NCBI RefSeq assembly: GCF_017254915.1
Contig: NZ_JAFKCT010000002.1
Span: 372,001-436,000 of the forward strand
Reading direction: 5' to 3'
Length of the DNA: 64,000 nt
Origin: Algoriphagus oliviformis
GTDB taxonomy: Bacteria > Bacteroidota > Bacteroidia > Cytophagales > Cyclobacteriaceae
Part shown: in pieces, positions 17,097 through 26,916 of the stretch
Layout of the letters: each line of letters opens with the position of its first letter
Numbering within the stretch: position 1 is the first letter of the stretch
Translations under genes and position numbers: made by a program
Notes under the pieces: model-generated
What the model saw: only the letters and a program-made list of their open reading frames with translations
Told to the model about the DNA's origin: nothing
Database searches by the model: none

Positions 17097-17789
17097 TTAA
17101 TTGAAGGCAACTGCGGCGCTTTCTTCGGTCAGGATGGTGGTCTGCTCCTGGCCGATACTGCCAGCCGGGATGGTGGGATCTTGCTGGAGCAATCGGGACA
17201 GCATCTCAGCCTTTTCCTCTCCGGTGATGATCCAGAGGATTTTCTCGGCCTGGTTGATGAGCGGATAGGTCAGCGTCATGCGATAGCGGCCTTGATAGGG
17301 ATTGCTGGTGAGGGCCACGTCTCTGTCCTGCACAGCCAACACCTCGTCTCCCGGAATCAGTGAAGCGGTGTGTCCATCTGTGCCGATTCCCAGGTGTACC
17401 AGGTCCAACTTTCCGGTTTCGGTCACACGCTTGATGGTTTCGGCGTATTCTTGGCAAGCCTCATCCAGGTCTTCGGCGACGACATGCATCGGGAAGATGT
17501 TCAGTCTGGTAGGGAGCTTGGTGTTTTCTATGGATTTGAAAAGCTGGGTCAGATTTCGGTCGGGGTGTCCATCCGGGGCGATGCGCTCATCCACTTGGAA
17601 GAGAAACACCTTTTCCCAAGGCAAGTCCTGCTTAGCCAGCTCCTTGATCATTTCCCAAGGGGTACGGCCACCGCTGATTGCCATGGTGAAAAAATCCTTT
17701 TTCGCGATATTTTCCCTGATCCTGTCGGCTATAAAGTTGGCAGCTTCCTGGGCTACTTCATCCGCAGATTGAAACGTTCTGATATCCAT
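17097..17789 (-). CDS. pgl: 6-phosphogluconolactonase
   Basis: Hydrolyses 6-phosphogluconolactone to 6-phosphogluconate, the second step of the oxidative pentose phosphate pathway. The 230 residues fit the family and contain SGGRTPWEM (about 40-48), the DERI segment in FQVDERIAPDGHPDRN, and HLGIGTDGHTASLIPG with the catalytic-site His. Its start codon directly abuts the zwf stop (0 bases between), so the two are surely cotranscribed. A terminator follows. Confidence 0.95.
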   Translation of the reverse strand: MDIRTFQSADEVAQEAANFIADRIRENIAKKDFFTMAISGGRTPWEMIKELAKQDLPWEKVFLFQVDERIAPDGHPDRNLTQLFKSIENTKLPTRLNIFPMHVVAEDLDEACQEYAETIKRVTETGKLDLVHLGIGTDGHTASLIPGDEVLAVQDRDVALTSNPYQGRYRMTLTYPLINQAEKILWIITGEEKAEMLSRLLQQDPTIPAGSIGQEQTTILTEESAAVAFN

Positions 17790-19172
17790 TTATTTGCTTT
17801 TTGTTACAGTTGGATTGTTCCAACCACCTAGGGGTAGGATTTGTTCATTGACTGTGTCCGGTCCCCAGGAGTTTTTGTCATATATATAAACGGGGTGATC
17901 AGAGGATAAGTATTCGTCGACGATTTTCCATGCCTCTTCCACATAGTCCTGGCGGGCAAAATGGGTCGGGTCTCCGGCCATCGCATCAGTCAAGACTCTT
18001 TCGTAGGCTTCCTTTTCGTTTGGAAAAGGAGTCGGGTTGCCTTGCACTTCGGACAGCACCGAGGACATATCTTCTCCCGGAGCCATAATTAACATCCCGA
18101 AGGCGACTTTTACGTCGGGACTTATGCGAAAGCGGATATGGTTGGGTTGTGTGGCTATAGAAGAGTATGCCGAAGGCAGATGCTTAAACCGCACCACGAT
18201 CTCGGTGCAGGTCACCGGGAGGTTTTTTCCGGCACGGATGTAGAAGGGGACGCCTTGCCACCTCGGGGAGTCGATGTGCAGTCTCATCGCCGCAAACGTC
18301 TCGGTTTTAGAGCCTTCCTTCACTGCTTTTTCTCCCAAATATCCCTCGTACTGGCCACAGATGACGTCCTGCGCTTTGAGCGGGCTGATGGCTTTGAGGA
18401 CTTTGACCTTTTCGTCACGGATCGATTCGCTGTCCAGCGCCTTGGGCGGTTCCATGGTCAGATTGCATAGGATCTGGAAAAGGTGGTTTTGGATTACATC
18501 GCGGATCGCTCCGGTGACGTCATAGAAGGCGCCGCGGCCTTGGATACCAAAATCCTCCGCCATGGTGATCTGTATGCTCTCGATATGCTTGTGGTTCCAA
18601 ACCGGCTCAAGGAGTGAGTTGACGAAGCGGAAAAACACAATATTGTTCACCGGACGCTTGCCAAGGTAGTGGTCGATGCGGTAGATGGCGCTTTCGGCAA
18701 ACTTCGCCAACAGCACTTTGTTCAAGGCTTTGGCTGAGTCGTAGTCGGTTCCAAAGGGTTTTTCCACGATGACTCGGGCTCCCTTTGCGCAGCCGGACTG
18801 ATCAAGCTGGGCGATGATGGTGGGGAAAAGGACAGGGGGGATCGCGAGGTAGTGGGTGGGGTTGTTTGCTCCGCCCAGTGCTTCGCGGATCCGCCTGAAC
18901 GTCTCCTGGTCGGTGTAGTCTCCGCCGACGAAGGCCAGCAAGCTGCAAAACTTCTTGTAGGATTCTTCCTCGTATTGTCCGTGTTTTTGGATGCTTTCTT
19001 TGGCTCGTGCGCGGAGCTTCTCCAGATCATAGTCCCCGCGGGCCACCCCGATGATGGGGGAGTCCAGGTTGCCTCGCTTCACCATCATGTGAAGTGCCGG
19101 GAAGATTTTCTTATAAGCGAGATCTCCGGTAGCGCCGTAAAAGACCAGCGCATCAGATTTGACTTGAGTCAT
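17790..19172 (-). CDS. zwf: Glucose-6-phosphate 1-dehydrogenase
   Basis: Oxidises glucose-6-phosphate to the lactone with reduction of NADP+. Motifs are the nucleotide-binding [10 protein letters not shown] (residues 13-22), the substrate site RIDHYLGK (about 165) and [10 protein letters not shown]. Length is 460 residues, slightly shorter than the usual 480-510 but with all core motifs present. It precedes pgl with no gap. 6-phosphogluconate dehydrogenase is not in the window. Confidence 0.95.
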   Translation of the reverse strand: MTQVKSDALVFYGATGDLAYKKIFPALHMMVKRGNLDSPIIGVARGDYDLEKLRARAKESIQKHGQYEEESYKKFCSLLAFVGGDYTDQETFRRIREALGGANNPTHYLAIPPVLFPTIIAQLDQSGCAKGARVIVEKPFGTDYDSAKALNKVLLAKFAESAIYRIDHYLGKRPVNNIVFFRFVNSLLEPVWNHKHIESIQITMAEDFGIQGRGAFYDVTGAIRDVIQNHLFQILCNLTMEPPKALDSESIRDEKVKVLKAISPLKAQDVICGQYEGYLGEKAVKEGSKTETFAAMRLHIDSPRWQGVPFYIRAGKNLPVTCTEIVVRFKHLPSAYSSIATQPNHIRFRISPDVKVAFGMLIMAPGEDMSSVLSEVQGNPTPFPNEKEAYERVLTDAMAGDPTHFARQDYVEEAWKIVDEYLSSDHPVYIYDKNSWGPDTVNEQILPLGGWNNPTVTKSK

Positions 19173-19286
19173 GGGTAGAGGGTCGATTTTATCGTAGAAA
19201 GGGTTAGCTGCATACCAGAAACTCCGGTATGCTTGTTTTGGGTTTCAATTCAATGTGGATCGGCGGAAATTAGTTTCGCCAAGCGC

Positions 19287-19955
19287 TCAAAACTTGTAGG
19301 ATTTTTCCCAAAGCCTGAAGCCTCCGGTGAAGGCGTTTTTGTTGGAACCTAGGCTGCAGTCCTCAGGGATCTCGTCTAGGAGCTTGGAGTTGCCGCCTCC
19401 GAGGATGATGTGGTCTGGCTGGAAGCAGCGCCTGAAATGGGCTATAGACTGGGCTACGAGCTCCTTCCATTTCTTTTTGCCCATTTTTTTCATGGCGGCA
19501 TTGCCCACGTGGGTTTCAAAAGTCCCCAACTTGAAGGGGAGGTGTCCGCCTTCCATCGGCAAGATCAGGTCTTCGAACACTAGGGCTGTTCCCAGCCCAG
19601 TCCCGAAACCCATAAAAAGTAACTTGCCGCCTTCGTAGCTGCCGAGCGCCTGCATCGCCGCGTCGTTGATGATCTTTACAGGGCAACCGAAGGCGTTCTC
19701 AAAATCGAATCCTTTCCAGCCTGACCCCATGTTGACCGGATCGGCTACGATCTTTCCCTGCTTGACCACGCCGGGAAAGCCGATCGTGATCACCTCGTAA
19801 TTCCAATCTTTGGCCGCTTCCTTGACCAGTGGGATCATCTCCTCCGGGGTAAAATCCTTTCCGGAGGGGATCTTGATACGTTCGGGTTGTCCTGTTGCTA
19901 ATATTTTGATGTTTGATCCTCCGATGTCGATTACGAGTACGTTCATTTTTTTCAA
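19287..19955 (-). CDS. ppgK: ROK-family sugar kinase, probable polyphosphate-type glucokinase
   Basis: A 222-residue ASKHA kinase with DIGGSNIKIL (ATP/phosphate loop, residue 10), GFPGVVKQGKIV, NDAAMQALG and the FGTGLGTALV glycine loop. The ROK zinc motif is absent, and the compact length and GTGLGTAL pattern fit polyphosphate/ATP glucokinases. It would make the glucose-6-phosphate used by zwf 114 bases downstream on the same strand. The likely true start is the second Met (residue 4, MNVLVIDIGG). The phosphate donor (ATP or polyphosphate) cannot be decided from sequence. Confidence 0.8.
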   Translation of the reverse strand: MKKMNVLVIDIGGSNIKILATGQPERIKIPSGKDFTPEEMIPLVKEAAKDWNYEVITIGFPGVVKQGKIVADPVNMGSGWKGFDFENAFGCPVKIINDAAMQALGSYEGGKLLFMGFGTGLGTALVFEDLILPMEGGHLPFKLGTFETHVGNAAMKKMGKKKWKELVAQSIAHFRRCFQPDHIILGGGNSKLLDEIPEDCSLGSNKNAFTGGFRLWEKSYKF

Positions 19956-20371
19956 TAGGTAGAGAGGCTTGGTGGGGTTAGGCTGAAAACCTTCCGGGAA
20001 TTTGTATGCGTTCCAGAGAAAATTCCATGCCTAGATTCATTTTTTAGGTACAGCTTAGGCTATATGCGGATTAAAGATAAGGAATACTTTCACTCCTCAG
20101 GGACGTATTTGCCGCCTTTTTGGCTTCTGCTGAAACGCTTTTTTTCAGCGGTTCGGAATTTTTGTTTTACAAAAAACCGATTGTCCTGCCTCAGTGCTTG
20201 TCTTTCCTCGTATTTGTGGAACAAAATTTCACGGAGGGGAAAATCAGCGTAAAAACACCTTCCGTGGACGAAAACGTCTTTGATCACACCTTATCTTCTC
20301 GATGCAAGGCTCAGCTGGCAACACGGCGTCGCACGCCTTGGGGAGTCGGCGCCACAGCTACTTTTGTCCAG
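19956..20371. other. Intergenic gap between the kinase and the F420-reductase-like gene
   Basis: About 416 bases. Short ORFs in both directions show no family features and I do not accept them. A small GC palindrome (GGCGTCGCACGCC, about 20326-20338) lies beyond the stop of the minus-strand gene at 20372 but has no T-run. No promoter could be assigned with confidence. Confidence 0.5.
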
Positions 20372-20989
20372 CTAGACAGAAATGAGCTTAAAGTGGCAGT
20401 TGGAGTTTTCCTTTTTGTTGCCGCTGATCTCCTTGCTCAGGTGGTAAAAGGCCTCCAAAAGCGGGGCGTTGATCATCCCCCCGGCGTCGATAGCCTTAAA
20501 GCCGATGAGTTCCACGAGGCGTTTGATCCGGATACGGTCCGGCAGACTATCCCCGCAAAAGTAGGTTTCTTTGACCAGGCCTAAGGAGTCCGAGCTGGGA
20601 TAGTCTATGCCTAGATTGTTGAACGCTTTGAATACAGAGGCCTTTGGTGCCACTTTGTAAATCTGCGTGGTATTGGGGTTGGCCAGTTTTTGGTCGTAGG
20701 GGGCGTTGGTGCAGTCGAGGATTATCTTGTCTTCAAGTTCGGCATCTTGCAGTGCGGCACATACGGCTGAAAGTTCCTCGTTTTGGCAGCAGACCAGGAT
20801 GATCTCCGACTGGATGATCGCGGAGTCAAAGGGGCAAAGTCTGTTGTGAAGACGGTTGAGCGCTTTCCAGTCACTGGCCTCGGTGTCAAAATCGCTTCCG
20901 ACCCCGAAAACCACCGAAAGACCGGCATCCAAGTACCTTTTTCCCAATGTATTGGCCAGCGAAGTCCCGCCTAGGATTCCAAGTTTCAT
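20372..20989 (-). CDS. F420-dependent-NADP-reductase-like NAD(P)-binding protein
   Basis: A 205-residue Rossmann protein starting MKLGILGGTSLANTLGKRYLDAG (dinucleotide loop GxxGxxxL at residues 5-12). I set the start at 20989; the longer open frame to 21082 encodes no family sequence. The middle contains SEIILVCCQNEEL and DCTNAPYD, and the end has VELIGFKAIDAGGM with NAPLLEAFYHLS, as in the NADPH-dependent F420 reductase superfamily. Bacteroidota generally lack F420, so the real substrate is unknown. It is transcribed in the same direction as zwf and pgl but after a 416-base gap. Confidence 0.75.
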   Translation of the reverse strand: MKLGILGGTSLANTLGKRYLDAGLSVVFGVGSDFDTEASDWKALNRLHNRLCPFDSAIIQSEIILVCCQNEELSAVCAALQDAELEDKIILDCTNAPYDQKLANPNTTQIYKVAPKASVFKAFNNLGIDYPSSDSLGLVKETYFCGDSLPDRIRIKRLVELIGFKAIDAGGMINAPLLEAFYHLSKEISGNKKENSNCHFKLISV

Positions 20990-21617
20990 AAATCGCAAAA
21001 TTGTAGTGGGTTTGCTCGTCAGGAAATCTCCGAGGCACAAAATATCGGAAGGGCAGCAAAGCGGGGATTTCCTGAGAATCAAAGAAAAGTAGAATGAAAT
21101 CGGAAGGAATCAAAATTAAATTTTGAAAAACAAGAATGTGTGATTTATTGTTCTTTTTCTTGTCCTTGAAAGCCAAAAAACCGTGTTTAAATTTCATGTC
21201 AACCTGAAAGTCAATTGACGCTATGCTTCTGGGTATGATGTTTTGACCACATGCTTTTTCACGCTATCGTTGGGCTGGAGACCGTCAAAATCAAAAATGG
21301 GTAAATTAGAGAATACGGTTGTTGAAAAGCTTTTATTAGGTTCAATTTGTGTAAGGAAACGAATATTAGGTTTAAAAATACGTTTAAATTGGTTTGTCAA
21401 ATTGGATTTTTGAAAATATAGGTTTCAAAATTAACCAAATGATTTTTTTGACTTAACTTCACGGCATCTCCTGGATTTTCCGAGGAATCTACCGCCCAAA
21501 ACAGCCTGGCCAGAAAGGAAAGACCCTGCCTTTTCGAGCCCGAGAATGCCAGTTTTTGGCATTTCTACCCAATACAAATACCCTTTTACAGAACTATTTA
21601 CCCAAATCATTACAGAT
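20990..21617. other. Divergent intergenic region, AT-rich
   Basis: The region between the divergently transcribed minus-strand oxidoreductase and plus-strand aminotransferase. It is AT-rich from 21090 to 21450. A weak plus-strand promoter match (TTTG at 21393 and TAGGTTTC at 21419) is possible but the spacing is long. The rest shows no gene. Confidence 0.4.
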
Positions 21618-22787
21618 ATGACCAAGACTTTAAACAGAAGAGATTGGCTGAAGTCCGGCCTGCTGCTCGCAGGTGGGCTGGTAGCATCACCGTCGTTTGC
21701 CTACAAAAGATCCATGCCTGTCAAATCGGCTTCCACCAGCTTGGTGAAAGAGCTGATGCCGGAGCTGAGAATGACCGAAAGCCGTATGTTGGCCCGACTC
21801 AATGCCAATGAAAACCCCTATGGCCCTTCCCCGAAAGTCATTCAGGCCATCACAGAGTCTGTGAGCCTGGGTAATCGCTATGGCCACGGAGATGCCGCAA
21901 CGCTCATTAGTATGATTGCTGAGAAGGAGGGGGTGGACAAAGAGTGCATCATGCTCGGGCCTGGCTCCACGGATCTGCTGGAGAAGGCGGCGATCACCCG
22001 CTTCCAGCATGGCGGCAACATCGTGTCGGCGGACCCATCCTATATGTCCGTGATGAGTACCGCCCAGGCGATGGGAGGGAAGTGGAAGCCAGTGCCATTG
22101 GCAGCTGACTATTCCCATGATTTCGCCGGAATGGCTGCGGCTATTGACAAGGATACGCGACTGGTCTATGTCTGCAATCCAAACAACCCAACGGGATCTA
22201 TCTCCGATGCTGCCGCACTCAGGAAATTCTGCCTGGAGGTGTCTCCCAAGGTTCCGGTGTTTGTCGATGAAGCCTACCTTGAATTTCTGGAAACCCCGGA
22301 AACCCAGACTATGGTGGGCTTGGTGGCAGAGGGCAAGGATGTCATCGTCGCCAGGACTTTTAGCAAGATACATGGGATGGCGGGTCTGAGGATTGGCTAT
22401 ATCGTGGCTACCCCGGAGAGAATACAGAGCATCACCGAAAAAGTAAGAAGCACCATGGGGCTCTGCGTGACCTCGCTCAAGGGGGCCATAGCCAGTATGC
22501 AGGAAACCGCGTTTTTGGCTGAATGCAAGTCCCAAAACACCGAGTGCCGGGAGTTCATCACCTCGGAGATCATCAAATTGGGCTATTCTCCCATTCCGTC
22601 ATTTACCAGTTTCGTCATCTTCCCTATCCACATGGAGGGGGAGAAGTTTATGAAAGGAATGTATGGCGAGGGGGTAGGCATCCGGGCCTACGACATGTAT
22701 GACAAGCCGTGGTGTCGGGTGAGCATGGGAACCCAGCAGGAGCTGGAGCTTTTCCTTGAAACCTTCAAGAAAGTAACCCAAGCCTGA
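21618..22787 (+). CDS. Tat-signal PLP aminotransferase, histidinol-phosphate aminotransferase-like
   Basis: A fold-type I aminotransferase of 389 residues. The N-terminus is a twin-arginine signal (NRRDWLKSG then LLLAGGLVASPSFAY), which fixes the ATG at 21618. The enzyme core shows LNANENPYGPS, NPNNPTGS, the Asp of the PLP pocket in FVDEAYLEF and the PLP lysine in TFSKIHGMAGLRIGY. The closest known family is HisC-like class I/II aminotransferases; the Tat signal suggests folding with cofactor in the cytoplasm and export. It is followed after 11 bases by an AEC permease, so they probably work together on an amino or keto acid, but the substrate is unknown. Confidence 0.88.
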   Translation: MTKTLNRRDWLKSGLLLAGGLVASPSFAYKRSMPVKSASTSLVKELMPELRMTESRMLARLNANENPYGPSPKVIQAITESVSLGNRYGHGDAATLISMIAEKEGVDKECIMLGPGSTDLLEKAAITRFQHGGNIVSADPSYMSVMSTAQAMGGKWKPVPLAADYSHDFAGMAAAIDKDTRLVYVCNPNNPTGSISDAAALRKFCLEVSPKVPVFVDEAYLEFLETPETQTMVGLVAEGKDVIVARTFSKIHGMAGLRIGYIVATPERIQSITEKVRSTMGLCVTSLKGAIASMQETAFLAECKSQNTECREFITSEIIKLGYSPIPSFTSFVIFPIHMEGEKFMKGMYGEGVGIRAYDMYDKPWCRVSMGTQQELELFLETFKKVTQA

Positions 22788-22798
22788 TAGTCTCTGCC

Positions 22799-23935
22799 AT
22801 GCCTTCTGCCATTCAGACCTCAATTTCCTTGTTGCTGATGATTTTCCTTGGCTACCTCCTTCGGGGAAAGCTGGAAAAGGAAGAGCATAGAAAGGGTATT
22901 AAAGTAGTAATTCTGGATCTGGCCCTTCCCGCGATGATATTCGTGGCGATGATGGGGGTCAAGATGGATGCGGAGTTGTTGTTTTTGCCAATAGCGGTTC
23001 TGCTCTGGAATGGCTTGATGCTCGGCGCCGGCTACCTGGGGCTTCCTCTGATGGGAGTCAGCAAAGACAGTCCGCAATATCGTACTTGGCTGCTGCTGTT
23101 GCCTTCTTTGGCCCCCGGTTTGTCCTGTTTCCCATTTTTGATCGAATACTTGGGCGAGGACGCTCTGGCTTGGGGCGCCTTGTCGGATTTTGGCAACAAA
23201 ATCTTTGTACTGCTCATTTCCTATTTCATTGCCATGACCTGGTTTTATCGATCGAGCCGTGTCAGCCAAGAGTCAAGCGGCGAAAAGGCGCGGCAGTTGC
23301 TTTTGGCCATGCTCAAGGAGCCCATCAACATGGTTTTGGTCCTTTCCGTACTGCTTCTCGGGCTGGGATGGACTATGCAGGATCTTCCAAAGGCGCTTGG
23401 GGAGACGGTACAGATGCTCAAAGGAGTGATGACACCGCTGATTCTGCTGTTTATAGGCATGTCCGTTATCCTAAAGTGGCAGCAGATCCAGTCCATCCTT
23501 TTCCTGCTGATGCTCAGGGCGGGCCTCAGTCTGCTGGTCAGCGGACTGATAGTGAGCGTGGTGTCCTTGCCGACGGAGTCGGCAGTCCTGTTGGCGGTCG
23601 TCTTCCCGCTGTCGAGTTGTTCTTTTTGGCCTTTTGCGCACATGTCCGCCATCCGACAGATGGAGACGAAAAGAGGCGTAGGATCAAGGACCTTTGACCT
23701 GGATTTGGGGATCAACATTTTGGCGGTTTCACTGCCTTTTAGCACCCTGCTTATTCTGGGTATTTTCAGTGCGGGGGACTACTTTGTTTCCCCTGTGGCG
23801 GTCGTCGGACTTGGTGCGGCCTTGATTTTTGTGCCTTTGATGGCAAAGGTGGTGTCCTACATTCGGGGTCTGGATTTTTCGGTCGATTTGGTGAGGAATC
23901 AGGGATTGAAAAACAGCTCCACCGAAAGCAGATAA
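22799..23935 (+). CDS. AEC-family (auxin efflux carrier type) permease
   Basis: A 378-residue membrane protein with about ten hydrophobic helices in two similar halves, beginning SISLLLMIFLGYLLRGK as in AEC transporters. Its family exports or imports organic acids such as malate, malonate or amino-acid-derived compounds. It follows the Tat aminotransferase by 11 bases and a terminator follows. Whether it serves the aminotransferase product or malonate is not shown. Confidence 0.83.
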   Translation: MPSAIQTSISLLLMIFLGYLLRGKLEKEEHRKGIKVVILDLALPAMIFVAMMGVKMDAELLFLPIAVLLWNGLMLGAGYLGLPLMGVSKDSPQYRTWLLLLPSLAPGLSCFPFLIEYLGEDALAWGALSDFGNKIFVLLISYFIAMTWFYRSSRVSQESSGEKARQLLLAMLKEPINMVLVLSVLLLGLGWTMQDLPKALGETVQMLKGVMTPLILLFIGMSVILKWQQIQSILFLLMLRAGLSLLVSGLIVSVVSLPTESAVLLAVVFPLSSCSFWPFAHMSAIRQMETKRGVGSRTFDLDLGINILAVSLPFSTLLILGIFSAGDYFVSPVAVVGLGAALIFVPLMAKVVSYIRGLDFSVDLVRNQGLKNSSTESR

Positions 23936-23962
23936 TACAATAGGTTTGATTCAATTGAGAAA

Positions 23963-23995
23963 CGCCCCGGGAAATTTTTCCGGGGTGTTTTTTCC
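23963..23995 (+). terminator. Rho-independent terminator after the AEC permease
   Basis: CCCCGG (23965-23970) pairs with CCGGGG (23980-23985) around an AT-rich loop (gaaattttt), followed by tgttttttcc. It ends the aminotransferase-permease unit. Confidence 0.8.
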
Positions 23996-24292
23996 TTTCC
24001 CAATCAGCCATATGCCAATGCGCTGATTTACATGGTGGTAAAAGCTGTCGGGTTTTGTCTGTTTTTCAACGAACTGAAAGCTGGATTCGGATTTTTGCAA
24101 AAAAAGTAAAGATTTGTAAAAAGATCTTTTTTTGGCTTTTTTAAGACTTATAGTCGCCATATAATCCTTTTATCCCGCTGTTTTTTGCCGCTACGGCTGT
24201 AATCCTCCCGTTTTTTTGGACTATTCGAGATGGAATTGAAATTTTTTGTAATCATAAATATGCATTACACCACAAAAAAAACGCATTTAAAT

Positions 24293-24323
24293 TTTGGAAA
24301 TCTGTACTTCGAACTTAACTTTG
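24293..24323 (+). promoter_or_regulatory. Bacteroidota-type promoter (TTTG / TAACTTTG)
   Basis: TTTG at 24293-24296 and TAACTTTG at 24316-24323 match the -33 TTTG and -7 TAnnTTTG consensus with a 19-base spacer, the expected distance. Transcription would start near 24330 and run into fcl. It is the only good match I saw before the 27-kb gene series. Confidence 0.55.
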
Positions 24324-24712
24324 GATCAGTTGCAGTTCGGGAAAGCGTTCGCTTTTGAATTGCTGCGGAATTCGGAGCAAGTGTTGTTGTTTTGTCGCCG
24401 TTTTTCTAGGGCTTATGGAAAAAGTTTGTTTTTCAAGTGTGATTTCTGCCCGGGGCGCTTTTTATAGTGTTGCGCAGTCTCAGGACGTGGTGGCATCCTC
24501 CAAAGAATCGACTACATGTAGTGTTGATCTGACGGCGGGATGTTTTGTTGTGGATGTATCGGGGATTTGTTGATCAGGTCGGAATAAGGATAAGCATTTA
24601 GCGCGGTTGGTTGAGTTGGTAAAAAGCAAGCTGCTGACTGGTTTTAGATATTTCAGATGACATATACCACATACTTTAACTATTTGATTTTAAACTAAAG
24701 CTTATTATTCCA

Positions 24713-25672
24713 ATGAACTTTTTGAAAAAAAGAATCTTTGTAGCTGGCCATACCGGGATGGTTGGGTCGGCAATATGGAGGCTGTTGGAGGCTAGGGGAG
24801 CAGAGCATCTGATCGGTGTGGGCAGCAAGCATCTCGACTTGCGCGACCAGGCCGAAGTCGCCAACTTCTTTGACATCCACAAGCCGGAGATCGTCATCGA
24901 TGCAGCGGCCAAGGTAGGGGGCATATTGGCCAACGATTCCTACCCGTACGAATTTCTGATGGACAATCTCCAGATCCAAAACAACCTCATCGACACCGCC
25001 TACAAGACCGATGTGGAGCGTTTTCTGTTTCTCGGCAGCTCCTGTGTCTATCCGAAGAGATGCGCCCAGCCAATTCGCGAGGAGTATCTGCTGACAGGCC
25101 CGCTGGAGCAGACCAATGAAAGCTACGCTATTGCCAAAATATCCGGTGTAAAGGCCTGCGAGGCCATTTTTCAGAAAACAGGCAGGGCTTTTTCATCCAT
25201 CATGCCTTCCAACCTGTACGGTCCCTTTGACAACTTTGACCTTACCAGTTCCCATGTGTTGCCGGCGATGATCCGCAAGTTTCACGACTCTAAAGTCAAC
25301 GGCAACCAGCCGGTCAAGCTTTGGGGTACGGGCGAGCCAATGCGGGAGTTTCTGCACGTAGAAGACCTGGCGGATGCGGTTCTGTTTCTATTGGACAAGG
25401 ACGTTCAATACCCGGTTTTGAACGTGGGTACAGGCATAGACATTCCAATCAAGAAACTGGCGCTTATGGTGCAGAGCGTGGTCGGACATGAGGGAGACAT
25501 CCTTTGGGATTTGGACAAGCCCGACGGCACGCCGAGGAAGGTGATGGATGTAAGCAAAATCAACGGTATGGGATGGAGCCATAGGCTGAGTCTGATAGAA
25601 GGCATCACACAGACCTATAAGTGGTACCTGAAAAACCCACACAGTATCAAGCATGTGAAAATGAATATCTGA
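24713..25672 (+). CDS. fcl: GDP-L-fucose synthase
   Basis: Converts GDP-4-keto-6-deoxymannose to GDP-L-fucose (epimerisation and NADPH reduction). The 319-residue SDR protein has the nucleotide loop GHTGMVGS (residues 12-19), the catalytic Ser region LGSSCVYPK, and Tyr-x3-Lys in ESYAIAKISG. The segment NLYGPFDNFDL is typical of the family (usually NLYGP.DNFD). It is first in the long plus-strand operon; gmd, which makes its substrate, follows after 45 bases. Confidence 0.95.
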   Translation: MNFLKKRIFVAGHTGMVGSAIWRLLEARGAEHLIGVGSKHLDLRDQAEVANFFDIHKPEIVIDAAAKVGGILANDSYPYEFLMDNLQIQNNLIDTAYKTDVERFLFLGSSCVYPKRCAQPIREEYLLTGPLEQTNESYAIAKISGVKACEAIFQKTGRAFSSIMPSNLYGPFDNFDLTSSHVLPAMIRKFHDSKVNGNQPVKLWGTGEPMREFLHVEDLADAVLFLLDKDVQYPVLNVGTGIDIPIKKLALMVQSVVGHEGDILWDLDKPDGTPRKVMDVSKINGMGWSHRLSLIEGITQTYKWYLKNPHSIKHVKMNI

Positions 25673-25717
25673 TTATAAAACTTATCACTACCTAATTTTA
25701 ATTTCAACTTTAATATC

Positions 25718-26869
25718 ATGACAAAGAAGGTTGCTTTAATTACCGGTGTAACAGGCCAAGATGGTACTTATCTTGCCGAACTTTTATTGGAAAAGGGCTA
25801 TATCGTCCATGGCATCAAAAGAAGATCCTCCTCATTCAACACCCAGAGGATCGACCATCTATACCAGGATCCGCACTCCTCAGATCCTACTTTCATCCTT
25901 CACTACGGTGATCTGACTGATTCTATGAACATCACCAAGATCATCAAGGAAGTAATGCCCGACGAGATCTACAACCTGGGCGCGATGAGCCACGTGAAGG
26001 TGAGCTTTGACTCCCCGGAGTACACCGCCAACGCTGATGGACTTGGTGTCCTTCGAATCCTGGAAGCCGTAAGATTGCTGGGAATGGAGAAAAAGACCAG
26101 AATCTACCAAGCCAGTACTTCCGAGCTCTACGGTCTGGTGCAGGAGATCCCCCAGTCTGAGACTACGCCATTCTATCCCCGCTCACCCTATGCGGTGGCC
26201 AAGTTGTATGGTTTCTGGATCGTGAAAAACTACCGGGAAGCCTATGGCATGTTTGCCTGCAACGGTATCCTCTTCAATCACGAGTCGCCGCTGAGAGGCG
26301 AGACTTTTGTGACGAGAAAGATCACCCGCGCCGTGACTAGGATCGGTATGGGAATGGAAAAAGTCCTGCACTTGGGCAATCTCGACGCGAAACGCGACTG
26401 GGGACATGCCAAAGACTATGTGGAAGCGATGTGGAGAATGCTGCAGGTAGATACTCCGGAGGATTTTGTAGTCGCTACCGGTGTTACGACCACCGTAAGG
26501 GACTTTTTGAACCTCGCTTTTGAAAAAATCGGCTTCAAGCTGGACTATGTGGGTGAGGGAGTGAACGAAATCGGTCTCTTGTCTCACATCGACTATGACG
26601 TAGCGTTCCAGCAACTTGGCAGAACCAAGGAAGAGCTGCCTAAGCTGGGAGAGGTTCTCCTGAAAGTAGATCCCGAGTATTTCCGACCTACCGAAGTGGA
26701 TATCCTGATCGGCAAGCCAAACAAGGCATTTGAAAAACTGGGCTGGAAGCCGAAATACGACCTCAACCTGCTGGTAGAGGATATGGTAACCGAGGATCTA
26801 AAGCATTTGAAAAAAGACATCTGCCTCGTAAACGGTGGTTTTGAAGTCACTGCTCACTTGGAGTATTGA
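25718..26869 (+). CDS. gmd: GDP-mannose 4,6-dehydratase
   Basis: First dedicated step to GDP-L-fucose: dehydrates GDP-mannose to the 4-keto-6-deoxy sugar. The 383-residue extended SDR shows [19 protein letters not shown] at the N-terminus, the Ser/Thr site in QASTSELYG, and the [11 protein letters not shown]yr-x3-Lys. The [18 protein letters not shown] substrate region is intact. It lies between fcl and the NRPS-PKS gene, with only 47 bases to the latter and no terminator, so fucose-nucleotide and peptide-polyketide enzymes share a transcript. Confidence 0.95.
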   Translation: MTKKVALITGVTGQDGTYLAELLLEKGYIVHGIKRRSSSFNTQRIDHLYQDPHSSDPTFILHYGDLTDSMNITKIIKEVMPDEIYNLGAMSHVKVSFDSPEYTANADGLGVLRILEAVRLLGMEKKTRIYQASTSELYGLVQEIPQSETTPFYPRSPYAVAKLYGFWIVKNYREAYGMFACNGILFNHESPLRGETFVTRKITRAVTRIGMGMEKVLHLGNLDAKRDWGHAKDYVEAMWRMLQVDTPEDFVVATGVTTTVRDFLNLAFEKIGFKLDYVGEGVNEIGLLSHIDYDVAFQQLGRTKEELPKLGEVLLKVDPEYFRPTEVDILIGKPNKAFEKLGWKPKYDLNLLVEDMVTEDLKHLKKDICLVNGGFEVTAHLEY

Positions 26870-26916
26870 TTGAGATAGAATTTAGTTCACGGTTTGACTA
26901 ACCCAAGGTAAATAGA

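Larger units (their letters stand above)
23936..24712. other. Long intergenic region and probable leader of the polysaccharide/NRPS-PKS operon
   Basis: Apart from the terminator at its left end, this 777-base region has no credible gene. A 72-codon plus-strand frame at 24355-24573 is Cys-rich with no family features. A promoter match sits at 24293-24323, leaving about 380 bases of transcribed leader before fcl. I found no riboswitch or NusG/ops-type signal that I can name. Confidence 0.55.

Noticed and set aside
19210..19232. Hairpin GCATACC...GGTATGC between the kinase gene and zwf as a terminator
   Set aside because: Only 7 bp with a 9-base loop and no T-run on the minus strand, so termination is not supported.
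20064..20584. Several 60-150 codon frames on both strands in and around the gap at 19956-20371
   Set aside because: They overlap one another or the antisense of a real gene and show no family features.
24355..24573. Plus-strand 72-codon frame in the operon leader
   Set aside because: Cys-rich with no recognisable domain, and it lies in the presumed untranslated leader; I treat it as a chance frame.
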